Part shown: positions 34,575 through 43,115 of the stretch, one piece after another | Position numbering within the stretch: the stretch's first letter is position 1 | Layout: each line of letters opens with the position of its first letter | DNA from: an uncultured Lachnospiraceae bacterium | GTDB lineage: Bacteria > Bacillota > Clostridia > Lachnospirales > Lachnospiraceae | Reading direction: 5' to 3' | Assembly: GCA_947305245.1 (NCBI GenBank) | Contig: CAMZDG010000003.1 | Span: 124,001-188,000, forward strand | DNA: 64,000 bases | The notes under the pieces: generated by a model | Told to the model about the DNA's origin: nothing | The model's database searches: none | Seen by the model: only the letters and a program-made list of their open reading frames with translations | Translations under genes and position numbers: made by a program

Positions 34575-34997
34575 CTACTTTGATTTTTTTGCAATATCGT
34601 TGGTATCGATCGTTTTTCCGAAGACGAAGAACCGATCATAGATATATTCCGTCACGAGATTGAGCGCCATGTTCAGAATAGTCACCAGCACGTCATTCCA
34701 CCCCAGGTTCTCCGCCAGGTAATTCCCTCCGATGGTTGTCACGGGAGTGAACACTGCATAGAAGCACGCGACCTTTATCATGGCGACCGGCACGTTGTTT
34801 GCCGACTGGAAGGTGAACCGCCGATTCAGGGTGAAATTCCAAAGCACGGACAGCACCAGCGCGATCAGGTATTTGGGCCAGTATTGCCAGGTCGTGAACA
34901 AGTCCAGCAAGGTGAATGACCCGAGCTCTATGATGCCCGCCGAGGCGGAAAACAGTGCAAACTTTATGGTTCTGATCAGTTCCTTACGACGTTCCAT
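34575..34997 (-). CDS. GtrA family membrane protein (second copy)
   Basis: A 140-residue protein with four membrane spans and the GtrA-typical SVLWNFTLNRRFTF after the second span. It probably translocates a polyprenyl-phosphate sugar. It differs clearly from the GtrA at 22.3 kb and has no glycosyltransferase gene beside it: the neighbours are the Bce-type permease upstream and the xylan operon downstream. It starts 40 bases after the permease stop and may be read from the same transcript, ending at a strong terminator. Confidence 0.85.
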   Translation of the reverse strand: MERRKELIRTIKFALFSASAGIIELGSFTLLDLFTTWQYWPKYLIALVLSVLWNFTLNRRFTFQSANNVPVAMIKVACFYAVFTPVTTIGGNYLAENLGWNDVLVTILNMALNLVTEYIYDRFFVFGKTIDTNDIAKKSK

Positions 34998-35036
34998 TTC
35001 CCTCTCCTTCGAAGACGACGTTTCCCGCGGAGGAAA

Positions 35037-37097
35037 CTACTTCCCTCCGCTGACGATCTTATAATATACCTTTGCCGTCAACATGTAAAGGGTCGCGTAA
35101 AAAACGCCAAAGCAAAGGAATGCACCGATGGTGATCATGATGAGCAAAGAGAGGTTGGTTACGTAAATGATCTTCAGGATCCTCCAGATCATCGGGAAGG
35201 CAAAGGCCGTATGGATCCCCGCGAGCACCAGGGGCGCGAAGAATACCGTGAGAACCTGCGAGCGGATGCTCTGCTTGATGTCCTTTTTCGTCATTCCGAC
35301 CTTCTGCATGATCTCAAAACGCTTTTGATCCTCAAAGCCCTCGGAAATCTGCTTGTAATATATGATGAGCGTCATTGCGGAGATGAACAGGATGCTCAGG
35401 ACAATGCCGATAAAGAACACGCCTCCGTATAATCCGATCATGTCATCGATCTCCATCGCCTTACAGGTGGGATAGTAAAACGTCCTCTCGTCCTCTTTCC
35501 AGAAGAAGGAAAGCTCTTCCCTGTCATACAAGCCTCTGCGAAAACCTTTTTCATAAACGTCAAGGATCCGCGTCTTGCTCTCATTTAAGTTAAATCCAAA
35601 GTTCCATTCAAGCCTCATGCGGCTCCAGCCGTCCTCTCCCGGCTCTAGGCACGGGTTGAAAACATGAAGGTCAGGCACGATCAGCAAGATTACTGGGAGC
35701 GGGGATGACTGTATTTCTTCAAAGGGGAATATCTTCCCAAGCTTTTCCTTGATCTTCCATTCATTCCCATAAAAGGAGAGCACCGATCCCTCGTACTTTA
35801 CGCCGCTCGTATAAAGGAATGCTTCTCCCTCGCCCAGCTTAAGATCAGTTCCCATGTTGCGATTATAATCCTCGAGCGACATGATCATGAAATACCTCAG
35901 CTTATTGATCTGAGAAACATTCTGGATGCTCGAGAATGAATCCTCAACGTCGCTTCCGTCCGAAACGTTAGTGCCGTCAACAATAACCACCATCTCAAGA
36001 TATGCGTAATGAATGACTTCCTCGGGAGTCACGCCCTCTCTCTGAGCGATCTTGATCAATTCCTCGGCAAGCTTCTCAGCGCGTCCGTTATCCAAAGTGG
36101 AAAGCCTGGCCGGGACCACTGTGATCTCTATGTCATGGCAGAAGCGCTGGTTGACCGTATCCTGCAGGCCAAAATACATACAGCAGGAGGAGGACAGCAT
36201 CACAAGCACCATGGTGCAAAGGATGCAGATGCTTGCCAGCCCGGCACCGTTTCTTCTCATACGAAAGATCATGGAGGAAACGGAAATGAAATGGTCCTTT
36301 TGATAATAATATTTCTTGCTGCCCTTCAGAATCCTGCAGATTGCAACGGAGCCTGCGATAAAGAGGAAATAGGTCGCCACGATGACCATGATCACTGCAA
36401 CCGTGAACGAAAGCAGCGCTGCCAGCGGCGCCATGATGGAGCATGCGATCACGTAGGCGGCCACGAGAATTGCCAGTCCAAGGATCGCGAGCAACCAGTT
36501 CGTCTTCGGCGGTTTCTCTCCGAGCTTCTCACTATGGAAGAGCTCTAAGGATTTCGTCAGCTGCACGGTGATCAGGGACTTGACCATGAGGAGCAGGAAA
36601 ATGCATCCAAACATTCCTGCGGTAGAAACCACTGCCATCTCATCCACGCGGAAAGAAAAGTCTGCTTCACACTTGATAATGTTGGCAAGGAGGAGCTCCG
36701 CAAGCTTCGAAAAAAGGATGCCGCAAAGAAGTCCGCCGCCAAGGCCCGCGATCGCGGAGAACAAGGTCTCCCAAAATACGATCCTGCGAAGGCCCCTCTT
36801 TCCCATGCCGAGCACGTGATACAGGCCAAATTCCTTATATCTTCTGCGGTTTAGGAACGAGTTCGTATAGAGCAAAAATAGCAGGGCAAACACTGCAATG
36901 ACGAACTGCGCAAGTCCCAGGCAGGTGGAAACATTTCCGCCTCCCTTAAAGTCATTCAACAGGGGGCTTTCGCCGAGACTGTGCATAATATAAAACATCA
37001 TGACCATAACGATGCAGGTCAAAAGATAAGGGAAATAGACCTGTCCGTTCTTTTTGATCCCGCTCAGCGCGAGCTTTGGGAAGAAAGGTCCTCTCAT
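35037..37097 (-). CDS. BceB-type ABC transporter permease
   Basis: A 686-residue FtsX-superfamily permease. Ten spans are suggested: one near the N-terminus (YFPYLLTCIVMVMMFYIMH), a group of three around residues 60-180, further ones around 200-310, and three at the C-terminus. A soluble extracytoplasmic domain of about 200 residues (roughly 320-540) lies between spans 7 and 8. This is the hallmark of BceB-type permeases, whose large domain senses antimicrobial peptides bound to lipid II-cycle intermediates. Its ATG overlaps the stop of the ATPase gene. It would work with that ATPase and signal to the intramembrane kinase upstream. Confidence 0.9.
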   Translation of the reverse strand: MRGPFFPKLALSGIKKNGQVYFPYLLTCIVMVMMFYIMHSLGESPLLNDFKGGGNVSTCLGLAQFVIAVFALLFLLYTNSFLNRRRYKEFGLYHVLGMGKRGLRRIVFWETLFSAIAGLGGGLLCGILFSKLAELLLANIIKCEADFSFRVDEMAVVSTAGMFGCIFLLLMVKSLITVQLTKSLELFHSEKLGEKPPKTNWLLAILGLAILVAAYVIACSIMAPLAALLSFTVAVIMVIVATYFLFIAGSVAICRILKGSKKYYYQKDHFISVSSMIFRMRRNGAGLASICILCTMVLVMLSSSCCMYFGLQDTVNQRFCHDIEITVVPARLSTLDNGRAEKLAEELIKIAQREGVTPEEVIHYAYLEMVVIVDGTNVSDGSDVEDSFSSIQNVSQINKLRYFMIMSLEDYNRNMGTDLKLGEGEAFLYTSGVKYEGSVLSFYGNEWKIKEKLGKIFPFEEIQSSPLPVILLIVPDLHVFNPCLEPGEDGWSRMRLEWNFGFNLNESKTRILDVYEKGFRRGLYDREELSFFWKEDERTFYYPTCKAMEIDDMIGLYGGVFFIGIVLSILFISAMTLIIYYKQISEGFEDQKRFEIMQKVGMTKKDIKQSIRSQVLTVFFAPLVLAGIHTAFAFPMIWRILKIIYVTNLSLLIMITIGAFLCFGVFYATLYMLTAKVYYKIVSGGK

Positions 37098-37858
37098 TAC
37101 CTCTCACCTCCCGCCTGTAGTAAGGTCAGGGTGTCTGAGATCTTTTGATAGAACTGCTCTCTCGTGCTCTCACCGCGGTAGAGCTGGTGGAACACCTCGC
37201 CGTCCTTGATGAATAAGACTCTGCCGGCATGGCTTGCCGCCTTCACGGAATGCGTCACCATGAGAATGGTCTGGCCGTCCTTATTGATGTCGGAGAATAG
37301 ACTTAAGAGTTCATCCGTGGACTTGGAATCCAGCGCGCCCGTCGGCTCATCTGCGAGCAGGATCTGCGGATGGTTCATCAGCGCCCTCGCCACGGCCACG
37401 CGCTGCTTCTGACCTCCGGAAATCTCGTAGGGATACTTCTTTAAGAGCTCAGCGATGCCAAGCTTTTTCGCAAGGGGCTCTAAGCGTTCCTTCATCTCCT
37501 GATGGTTCTTTCTCGCAAGCACCATGGGAAGGAAAATATTATCTTCCACGGAAAAAGTGTCGAGCAGGTTAAACTCCTGAAACACAAAGCCCAAATGATC
37601 TCTTCGATACTCTGCGAGATCATTTTCCTTGATCTTCGAGGTCTCCGTGCCATTGAGAATGACCTTGCCCTCCGTAGGCTTATCCAGGGATGCCAAGATG
37701 TTTAACAGCGTCGTCTTTCCGGAACCGGACTCACCCATGATTGCCACGTACTCGCCCTGTTCCACGTTGAAATTGACGTCCTTCAGCGCTTCCACCTTAT
37801 TGCCGCCAAACCTTGTCACATATACCTTTTTTAAGTGTTCTACCGTAAGTAAACTCAT
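37097..37858 (-). CDS. BceA-type ABC transporter ATP-binding protein
   Basis: About 253 residues with Walker A GESGSGKTT, signature ISGGQKQRVAVARAL, Walker B LLADEPTGALD and the switch His in MVTHS. The LolD/BceA-type subgroup is indicated by FVFQEFNLLDTFSVEDNI. The start MSLLTVEHLK is preceded by AGGAGG; the track ORF extends 15 codons into the leader. It is the ATPase of the peptide-resistance transporter. It lies 234 bases downstream of the kinase, with an operator-like element in the gap, so it is probably transcribed from its own inducible promoter. Confidence 0.92.
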   Translation of the reverse strand: MSLLTVEHLKKVYVTRFGGNKVEALKDVNFNVEQGEYVAIMGESGSGKTTLLNILASLDKPTEGKVILNGTETSKIKENDLAEYRRDHLGFVFQEFNLLDTFSVEDNIFLPMVLARKNHQEMKERLEPLAKKLGIAELLKKYPYEISGGQKQRVAVARALMNHPQILLADEPTGALDSKSTDELLSLFSDINKDGQTILMVTHSVKAASHAGRVLFIKDGEVFHQLYRGESTREQFYQKISDTLTLLQAGGER

Positions 37859-37889
37859 TTTTCTGCCTCCTTGCCTTGCATTCACGCCT

Positions 37890-37925
37890 AATGCTTCTTG
37901 CATTACGTTACGAAATGCTTCTTGC
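37890..37925 (-). repeat. 12-bp direct repeat in the bceAB-like leader
   Basis: GCAAGAAGCATT occurs twice (37890-37901 and 37914-37925), 24 bases apart, in the untranslated leader upstream of the ATPase gene. Its role is unknown. Confidence 0.5.
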
Positions 37926-38010
37926 TTTTCGTTTTTACCTTACGACGAAAGCTTATCATGAAGCGGCGCCTGATCTCCATCGCATTCTCTTACAAAGCAA
38001 GTTCCAATTC

Positions 38011-38024
38011 TAACAGTTTTGTCA
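38011..38024 (-). promoter_or_regulatory. BceR-type operator upstream of the ABC genes
   Basis: On the minus strand TGACA-AAAC-TGTTA matches the two-half-site layout I recall for BceR-like regulators (TNACA-N4-TGTAA). It lies in the kinase-to-ATPase gap, about 150 bases before the ATPase start. The -10 downstream is not clear. Confidence 0.6.
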
Positions 38025-38092
38025 CGTTTGATTTCTTAAGAATCATTCGCCCCAGCGTTGCCGCCTTATTCAGGCTCTGCCCTTGGGTGTTC

Positions 38093-39073
38093 TTATTCAA
38101 GCTCTGTCTTTTGCTGGCTTAGGTCAAGGAAAAGCGTTGTCCCCTCTCCAGGCGCAGACTCCGCCCAGATCTTCACTCCCAGGTTGTCACAGATCTTCTT
38201 ACAAAGGAACAGCCCAATGCCGCTGGCATGCTTGTCCTCCCTGCCGCGGTACCCCGTATACCCCTTCTCAAAGATCCTCGGGAGGTCTTCCGGCGTAATG
38301 CCAAAGCCCGTATCCCGGATGGATAAGATCTGACCCTCAGAAACCTCTATCGTGATCCCGCCCTGATCGGTATACTTCAGCGCATTGGAAAGAATCTGCT
38401 CGATCACAAAGGAAAGCCACTTTTCATCCGTGACAATCTTTTCCTCCGTCCCCTCAAACTTTAGGCTCAGGGACTTGCCGATGAACTGACTTGCAAATTT
38501 CCTAAGACAGCCCTTGATCACGCCATCCAATTCACATTCCCTGAACAGATAATCCGTGGTCTCACTGCCAAGCCGCTGATAAGTCAGCACCATCTCCACG
38601 TACTGCTCGATGCGAAACAAATCCTCAGAGAGTGCCCTCGCCGTCTGACTGTCCTCGGCCTGAAGACGCAGCCGCATGGCCGCAATGGGCGTCTTGATCT
38701 GATGCACCCAGGTCGTGTAATAATCAATGGAATCCGCCATCTTCGTCTGATACTTAAGCTTCTCATCGCTGGCGCGCTCCATGACAAGCCTTACGATCTC
38801 TGCGTAGTCCTGATCCTCCTGCCTGTCATATTTTCCAAGACTCTCCTCCAGATCATCCGGAAGCTGTTGCAACCTCATCAGCTCCGCATGCTTCTTCCTA
38901 CGCTTCTGATATTTATACAAGAACGTTCCCGTTAGAAACAGTACACAAAAAACCGTTGGATATAGAACTGCCTCCAACGGAAAGTGATATAACGCAAAGG
39001 TCACAAAATAAAATCCGGCACATACAAAAAATGCCACTGCAATGGCCCGTTTTTCCTTCAAATACTGCCACAC
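38093..39073 (-). CDS. BceS-type intramembrane-sensing histidine kinase
   Basis: About 326 residues. Two closely spaced spans near the N-terminus (AIAVAFFVCAGFYFVTF and AVLYPTVFCVLFLTGTF) leave almost no outside loop, the mark of intramembrane-sensing kinases. The phosphoacceptor is in TTWVHQIKTPIAAM; N-box VIEQILSNALKYT, G1 IRDTGFGI and G2 ASGIGLFLCKKI follow. The start is a GTG with GGAGG eight bases upstream; the track ATG is 17 codons further out. Such kinases take their signal from the partner ABC permease, which is encoded just downstream. The cognate regulator gene lies 100 bases upstream. Confidence 0.9.
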   Translation of the reverse strand: MWQYLKEKRAIAVAFFVCAGFYFVTFALYHFPLEAVLYPTVFCVLFLTGTFLYKYQKRRKKHAELMRLQQLPDDLEESLGKYDRQEDQDYAEIVRLVMERASDEKLKYQTKMADSIDYYTTWVHQIKTPIAAMRLRLQAEDSQTARALSEDLFRIEQYVEMVLTYQRLGSETTDYLFRECELDGVIKGCLRKFASQFIGKSLSLKFEGTEEKIVTDEKWLSFVIEQILSNALKYTDQGGITIEVSEGQILSIRDTGFGITPEDLPRIFEKGYTGYRGREDKHASGIGLFLCKKICDNLGVKIWAESAPGEGTTLFLDLSQQKTELE

Positions 39074-39173
39074 GCTTCCCACCTCCTCACCTTCCACACA
39101 TTCCGCAGGCGAAATTCTTTCCATACCTCGAGGGGAGGGGCATATGCCCCAATCCCCGAGACTTTATACAAAC

Positions 39174-39851
39174 TTACGCCTGCGGAATAATATACCCCTG
39201 TCCAAACTTGGTCTCGATGAATCCGTCAAGTCCGGCGGTCTCCAGCTTCTTGCGCAGGCGTCCCACGTTCACCGTGAGCGCGTTCTCGTCCACGAAAGCG
39301 TCCGTCTGCCAAAGGGCCTCCATCAGTTTTTCACGACTGACAATCTTCCCCTTATTCTTCATAAGCACCAGCAGGATGCGGAACTCATTTTTTGAAAGCG
39401 GGATCTTTTCCCCGTTATAGGATAAGCTCCCGTCCTCTGTGTTGAGCAAGGCGCCGCGATGCTCGAGCACGGGCACGCTGTCACCGAAATCATAGGTCCT
39501 GCGAAGAAGCGCCTGCACCTTTGCAACGAGAACACTCCCGTCGAAGGGCTTCGCGATAAAGTCATCCGCGCCCATGGTCATGGCCATGACAATATTCATG
39601 TTGTCCGCCGCGGAGGACACGAAAATGATGGGCACCTTCGAGGTCGCGCGGATCTCCTTACACCAATGGTATCCATTCATGAACGGCAGGGAAATGTCCA
39701 GGAGTACGAGATGCGGATCATACTCCGCGAACTCCGCCGTCACCTTCCGAAAATCCGTGACGATCCGCACGTCCATGTCCCAGCTTCTCAGCTGCTCCGC
39801 AACTGCCTCACGGATCCCCGGCTCATCTTCCACGATCAAGATCTTATACAT
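39174..39851 (-). CDS. BceR-type OmpR-family response regulator
   Basis: A 225-residue regulator with a receiver domain (VEDEPGIRE acidic pair, phospho-acceptor Asp52 in LVLLDISLPFMNG, Lys in FIAKPFD) and a C-terminal winged-helix DNA-binding domain (LSKNEFRILLVLMKNKGKIVSREKLMEALW). It pairs with the intramembrane kinase that follows and should activate the downstream ABC genes through the TGACA-N4-TGTTA site. Its own start lies 20 bases after the stop of the DltD-like gene, so it may be partly read through from that operon. Confidence 0.92.
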   Translation of the reverse strand: MYKILIVEDEPGIREAVAEQLRSWDMDVRIVTDFRKVTAEFAEYDPHLVLLDISLPFMNGYHWCKEIRATSKVPIIFVSSAADNMNIVMAMTMGADDFIAKPFDGSVLVAKVQALLRRTYDFGDSVPVLEHRGALLNTEDGSLSYNGEKIPLSKNEFRILLVLMKNKGKIVSREKLMEALWQTDAFVDENALTVNVGRLRKKLETAGLDGFIETKFGQGYIIPQA

Positions 39852-39871
39852 GTTCCCATCCCCCTGCGCTT

Positions 39872-40810
39872 TTATCTGACATATCCCATCTCTGCCATAT
39901 ATCTGGTAAACTTCGCCTGTCCTTTACAATTCAAGTGCTGTCTATCCATCCAATCCTCCTCGCCGTCCAGATCGAGCGCCCCCAATTCATAAAACAGATT
40001 GTGAAACTCAATGCCTTTCTCCTCACAGTATTCTCCGACATAATTGAAGATCCGCTCCCTGTTTAGCAAATCCTCCAGAATATACCCCTCGCCCCAATAC
40101 TGCGTATTAAAAGGCGCGACATAGACGATCAGCTCCACGTGATTCAACTCGCACGCCCTGATCAGCAGATCAAAATACTTCTCCATCTCCTCCGGCATGG
40201 GCGTGGTTTCATATTCCTTCACCAGCGGGATTGCATCATTTCTGGTGATCTTCTCGAAATGCATGCCGCCCCTGTCGGAAACCGTGTCGTTCTCAAAGTC
40301 CGTCTTCGTAAGCTCCTTCCACCTGCCGTGATAGGTTCCAAGCGGAAGCAGGAAATTGATCGCATCCTCACCGACAAGATCCTTTAGGGCCAAGCCCCGC
40401 GCCTTACAATATGGCATTTTGTCAAAGAAATAATGCGACATTTCCGGAGAGATCGTCCTGAAATCATTGGCGCAATAGCTTGCCTCAAAAATGATGCGCT
40501 CCGGATGCTGTAGCTCGATCGCTTCCAACACCGCATAATAGGACATGGGAATGGTCTGTCCCGAGGTCGCGAGCATAAAGGTCTCAAGTCCATATTCTTC
40601 ATATAACAGATCCGGATCAATGCTACAGAACTGATGACTATTTCCGATAAAAACCGTTTTCACGCTGTTTCGCTTGTATTTTGCAAACTTCTCCTGCACG
40701 CTCGAGGTCTCTTTTCGGATCAGCACGTTATTAAGAAGCAGCAATTCCGCAGTCAAAACAGCAGCAAAAAGAACGAATAAAACGACTGCCTTAATGATCT
40801 TTTTCACCAT
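39872..40810 (-). CDS. DltD/AlgJ-like SGNH protein, partner of an MBOAT acyltransferase
   Basis: A 312-residue protein with an N-terminal membrane anchor (VVLFVLFAAVLTAELLLL) and an extracytoplasmic SGNH-like domain: VFIGNSHQFCSID supplies the Ser and Asp-x-x-His appears as MDRQHLN near the end. This resembles the DltD/AlgJ-type partner proteins that accept an acyl group from an MBOAT and pass it to a cell-surface polymer. It lies 14 bases after the MBOAT gene. The acceptor, which could be an exopolysaccharide, teichoic acid or peptidoglycan, is not readable from the sequence. Confidence 0.82.
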   Translation of the reverse strand: MVKKIIKAVVLFVLFAAVLTAELLLLNNVLIRKETSSVQEKFAKYKRNSVKTVFIGNSHQFCSIDPDLLYEEYGLETFMLATSGQTIPMSYYAVLEAIELQHPERIIFEASYCANDFRTISPEMSHYFFDKMPYCKARGLALKDLVGEDAINFLLPLGTYHGRWKELTKTDFENDTVSDRGGMHFEKITRNDAIPLVKEYETTPMPEEMEKYFDLLIRACELNHVELIVYVAPFNTQYWGEGYILEDLLNRERIFNYVGEYCEEKGIEFHNLFYELGALDLDGEEDWMDRQHLNCKGQAKFTRYMAEMGYVR

Positions 40811-40824
40811 GTCTTACTCCATCA

Positions 40825-42315
40825 TCAGAATTGGAAATAGATAAACGCGGAGGAATCATAATTCTCTCCATAGATGCCAAACAATATGAGCACGCCGAAC
40901 CAGATCCAAAGCGCGATCCATCGAAACCAAATCGGCTGTCTGACAAACGCATCCACCAGATTCTTCTTGCAATAAGTAAACAAGTCGACCACGATCAGTA
41001 CCGCAATGGAAAGAAGAAGCACTCGAAACTCTTTCTCGTCCAGTCCCAATTGATAGATGGATCCGTCAAAGAGCACCCAAGGATCATACTTTGTGAACAT
41101 CCCCTTTAGATAAGAGAACGCCTGTCCAATGGAAGCTGCGCGGAAGGTCACCCACGCGATCGTGACCAGCAGGAAGGTAAGGCCCGTCTGGAAGAACTTG
41201 TAGGAAAATGAGGGTTCCTCCTCTCCCACGGCTTTCCTGAACGCGGCGCGCGGCTTTTCCGTAAGCTCCTCCAAAATCCTCAAGATGCCGTGGATCCCGC
41301 CCCAAAGCACGAAATGCCATGCGGCGCCGTGCCAAAGGCCGCTCACCAAAAAGACAATGGCAATGTTCACATATTTTCGCAGGGTTCCTTTCCTGCTGCC
41401 GCCCAGCGGGATATACAGATAATCGCGGAACCATCCCGTCAGCGAAATATGCCATCTCGCCCAGAAATCCTTGATGGACCTGGCCAGATAGGGCGTATGG
41501 AAATTGTCCATCAATTCAAACCCCATCGCCCTTGCACAGCCGATGGCGATATAGGTATACCCTGCGAAATCGCAGTAAATCTGAACGGAGAACAGGATGG
41601 CTGCCACCCAGGCGATCCCGCCCTGATACTCCGAATACTTCATGGGATCAAATACCGCGTCCACAAAAATCGCCGCCCTGTCCGCGATGACCATCTTCAT
41701 AAAGTAGCCATAGAGCATCAGCGTCGTTCCGCGATGGATCCGATTTAGGTCAAAGGCGCGAATGCCCTCAATGTTTCGGATCTGCGGAAGGAATTCATCC
41801 GCCCGTTCAATGGGGCCTGCGACAAGCTGCGGGAAAAATGAGATAAACAAGGCGTATTTCAAGAAATTCCTCTCTGCCGTGACCTTTCCCCGCCAGACAT
41901 CGATCAGATAGCCCATGGCCTGAAAAACAAAGAATGAGATTCCCATGGGAAGCAACACGTCCAGCGCCGAAAAGCCACATTCTCCTCCCAGTTTGGTGAT
42001 CACCTTGCGGACGGACTCCAACAGGAAATTAAAATATTTGAAATACCCGAGCATCGCCAGATTCAGCCCAAGCGATACGGCAAGAATGAGATTTTTCCTC
42101 TTCCGCTTCTCTCCTGCCGCCTGGAGCAGGAGTCCGCCGCCGAAACTACTTATGATCGAAAAAAGCAATAGCGCAGTATATTCCACGTTCCAGCAGGCAT
42201 AAAAATAGATGCTGGCCGCAAGGAGCCAGAGCGTGCGCAGCTTCTTTGGGAGGATCAAAAACAGGATCATGACGATCGGGAAAAATATGAGAAATTGTAA
42301 GGAATTAAATAACAT
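40825..42315 (-). CDS. MBOAT family O-acyltransferase (AlgI/DltB-like)
   Basis: A 496-residue polytopic protein with the MBOAT core: WARWHISLTGWFRDYLYIPLGGS and the catalytic His in VSGLWHGAAWHFVLWGG. Around eleven hydrophobic segments are visible. Family members move acyl groups, usually acetyl, across or at the membrane to surface glycans. It has its own promoter and is followed by the SGNH partner gene, giving a two-component O-acylation unit. No D-Ala ligase (DltA) or carrier (DltC) gene is near, so O-acetylation is more likely than D-alanylation. Confidence 0.93.
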   Translation of the reverse strand: MLFNSLQFLIFFPIVMILFLILPKKLRTLWLLAASIYFYACWNVEYTALLLFSIISSFGGGLLLQAAGEKRKRKNLILAVSLGLNLAMLGYFKYFNFLLESVRKVITKLGGECGFSALDVLLPMGISFFVFQAMGYLIDVWRGKVTAERNFLKYALFISFFPQLVAGPIERADEFLPQIRNIEGIRAFDLNRIHRGTTLMLYGYFMKMVIADRAAIFVDAVFDPMKYSEYQGGIAWVAAILFSVQIYCDFAGYTYIAIGCARAMGFELMDNFHTPYLARSIKDFWARWHISLTGWFRDYLYIPLGGSRKGTLRKYVNIAIVFLVSGLWHGAAWHFVLWGGIHGILRILEELTEKPRAAFRKAVGEEEPSFSYKFFQTGLTFLLVTIAWVTFRAASIGQAFSYLKGMFTKYDPWVLFDGSIYQLGLDEKEFRVLLLSIAVLIVVDLFTYCKKNLVDAFVRQPIWFRWIALWIWFGVLILFGIYGENYDSSAFIYFQF

Positions 42316-42355
42316 AAGCCCGCATCCTTTACGTGAGTTGGTCTGTCCTCATTCA

Positions 42356-42384
42356 AGTATAACGCAAAACATCCCACCTCACAA
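42356..42384 (-). promoter_or_regulatory. Promoter of the MBOAT operon
   Basis: TTGTGA (42379-42384), 17 bases, TATACT (42356-42361) on the minus strand, about 40 bases before the MBOAT start. Confidence 0.7.
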
Positions 42385-42477
42385 GACATATTCGCAGTTT
42401 TTCCCGCAAGGCGCGCCCTCGAAATCCTCATCATCCGACGCTCTCCAAAATACCTGTACTGATCTCGCTTTCCCTCA

Positions 42478-43005
42478 TCACCCAATGCTCTCCAGGATCC
42501 CCGTCGCGATGGCGTTCGCCACCTCATCAAAGCGGCTGTCCAGGAGCGCATTGTCTGCGTCATTGTTGATGAATCCAACCTCCACGAGTACGGCAGGCAT
42601 CCTCGTTCTTCGAAGCACTGCAAGGTTTGGGCGCTCCGTGATCCCCTGATTGGCAAAGCCCACCTTCTCGAGCTGCGAATTAATGTTCCTGGCCATCCTG
42701 GCCGCGGTTCCATACTGATTATACACAAGACTCTCCACGCCGGTATATTGATTGGGATAGGGGCTGGAATTCCTGTGGATGGAGATGAAATAATCCGCCC
42801 CCGCCTGATTCCCCTCTGCGGCCTTCTGCGCCGGCGACTCATAGACGTCCGTCGTCCTCGTATAATAGACTCTCTGCCCGCGCGCCTCCAGGATGGAACC
42901 GACGGCCAGGGCAAGCCTTAAGGTGTCATCCTTCTCCCGTCTCCCCTGATAGGTCGCGCCGGGATTCTCCCCGCCGTGCCCCGCATCCAATACGATCAGT
43001 GCCAT
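42478..43005 (-). CDS. N-acetylmuramoyl-L-alanine amidase (Amidase_3)
   Basis: A 175-residue catalytic domain alone: LDAGHGGENPGA gives the first zinc His, the zinc-binding Glu follows in REKDDTLRLA, SIHRNSS gives the second His, and VLVEVGFINND carries the catalytic Glu. It cleaves the amide bond between muramic acid and the peptide stem. No signal peptide or wall-binding domain is present, so export by a usual route is unclear; spore-forming Firmicutes carry similar stand-alone forms. The start MALIVLDAGHGG follows GGAGG, and that GGAGG is buried in a hairpin. Confidence 0.9.
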   Translation of the reverse strand: MALIVLDAGHGGENPGATYQGRREKDDTLRLALAVGSILEARGQRVYYTRTTDVYESPAQKAAEGNQAGADYFISIHRNSSPYPNQYTGVESLVYNQYGTAARMARNINSQLEKVGFANQGITERPNLAVLRRTRMPAVLVEVGFINNDADNALLDSRFDEVANAIATGILESIG

Positions 43006-43010
43006 AAAAA

Positions 43011-43055
43011 ACCTCCGCATATGCTACGATCTCTACCGTTAACATATGCGGAGGT
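43011..43055 (-). terminator. Terminator-like hairpin that includes the amidase ribosome site
   Basis: A perfect 13-bp stem (ACCTCCGCATATG/CATATGCGGAGGT) with a 19-base loop is followed by TTTTT and the amidase ATG. The GGAGG used for amidase translation is the 3' arm. It can stop transcripts from the upstream ABC operon and can mask the ribosome site. Confidence 0.85.
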
Positions 43056-43115
43056 ATCTCATTTAGCTACAGTGCAGGCCCTGCCGGAATGACCCTACAA
43101 CCCCGTCCCCCCGGC

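Noticed and set aside
34998-35036. GTTTCC/GGAAAC hairpin as a terminator after the Bce-type permease
   Set aside because: It lacks a T-run on the minus strand, so termination there is not supported.
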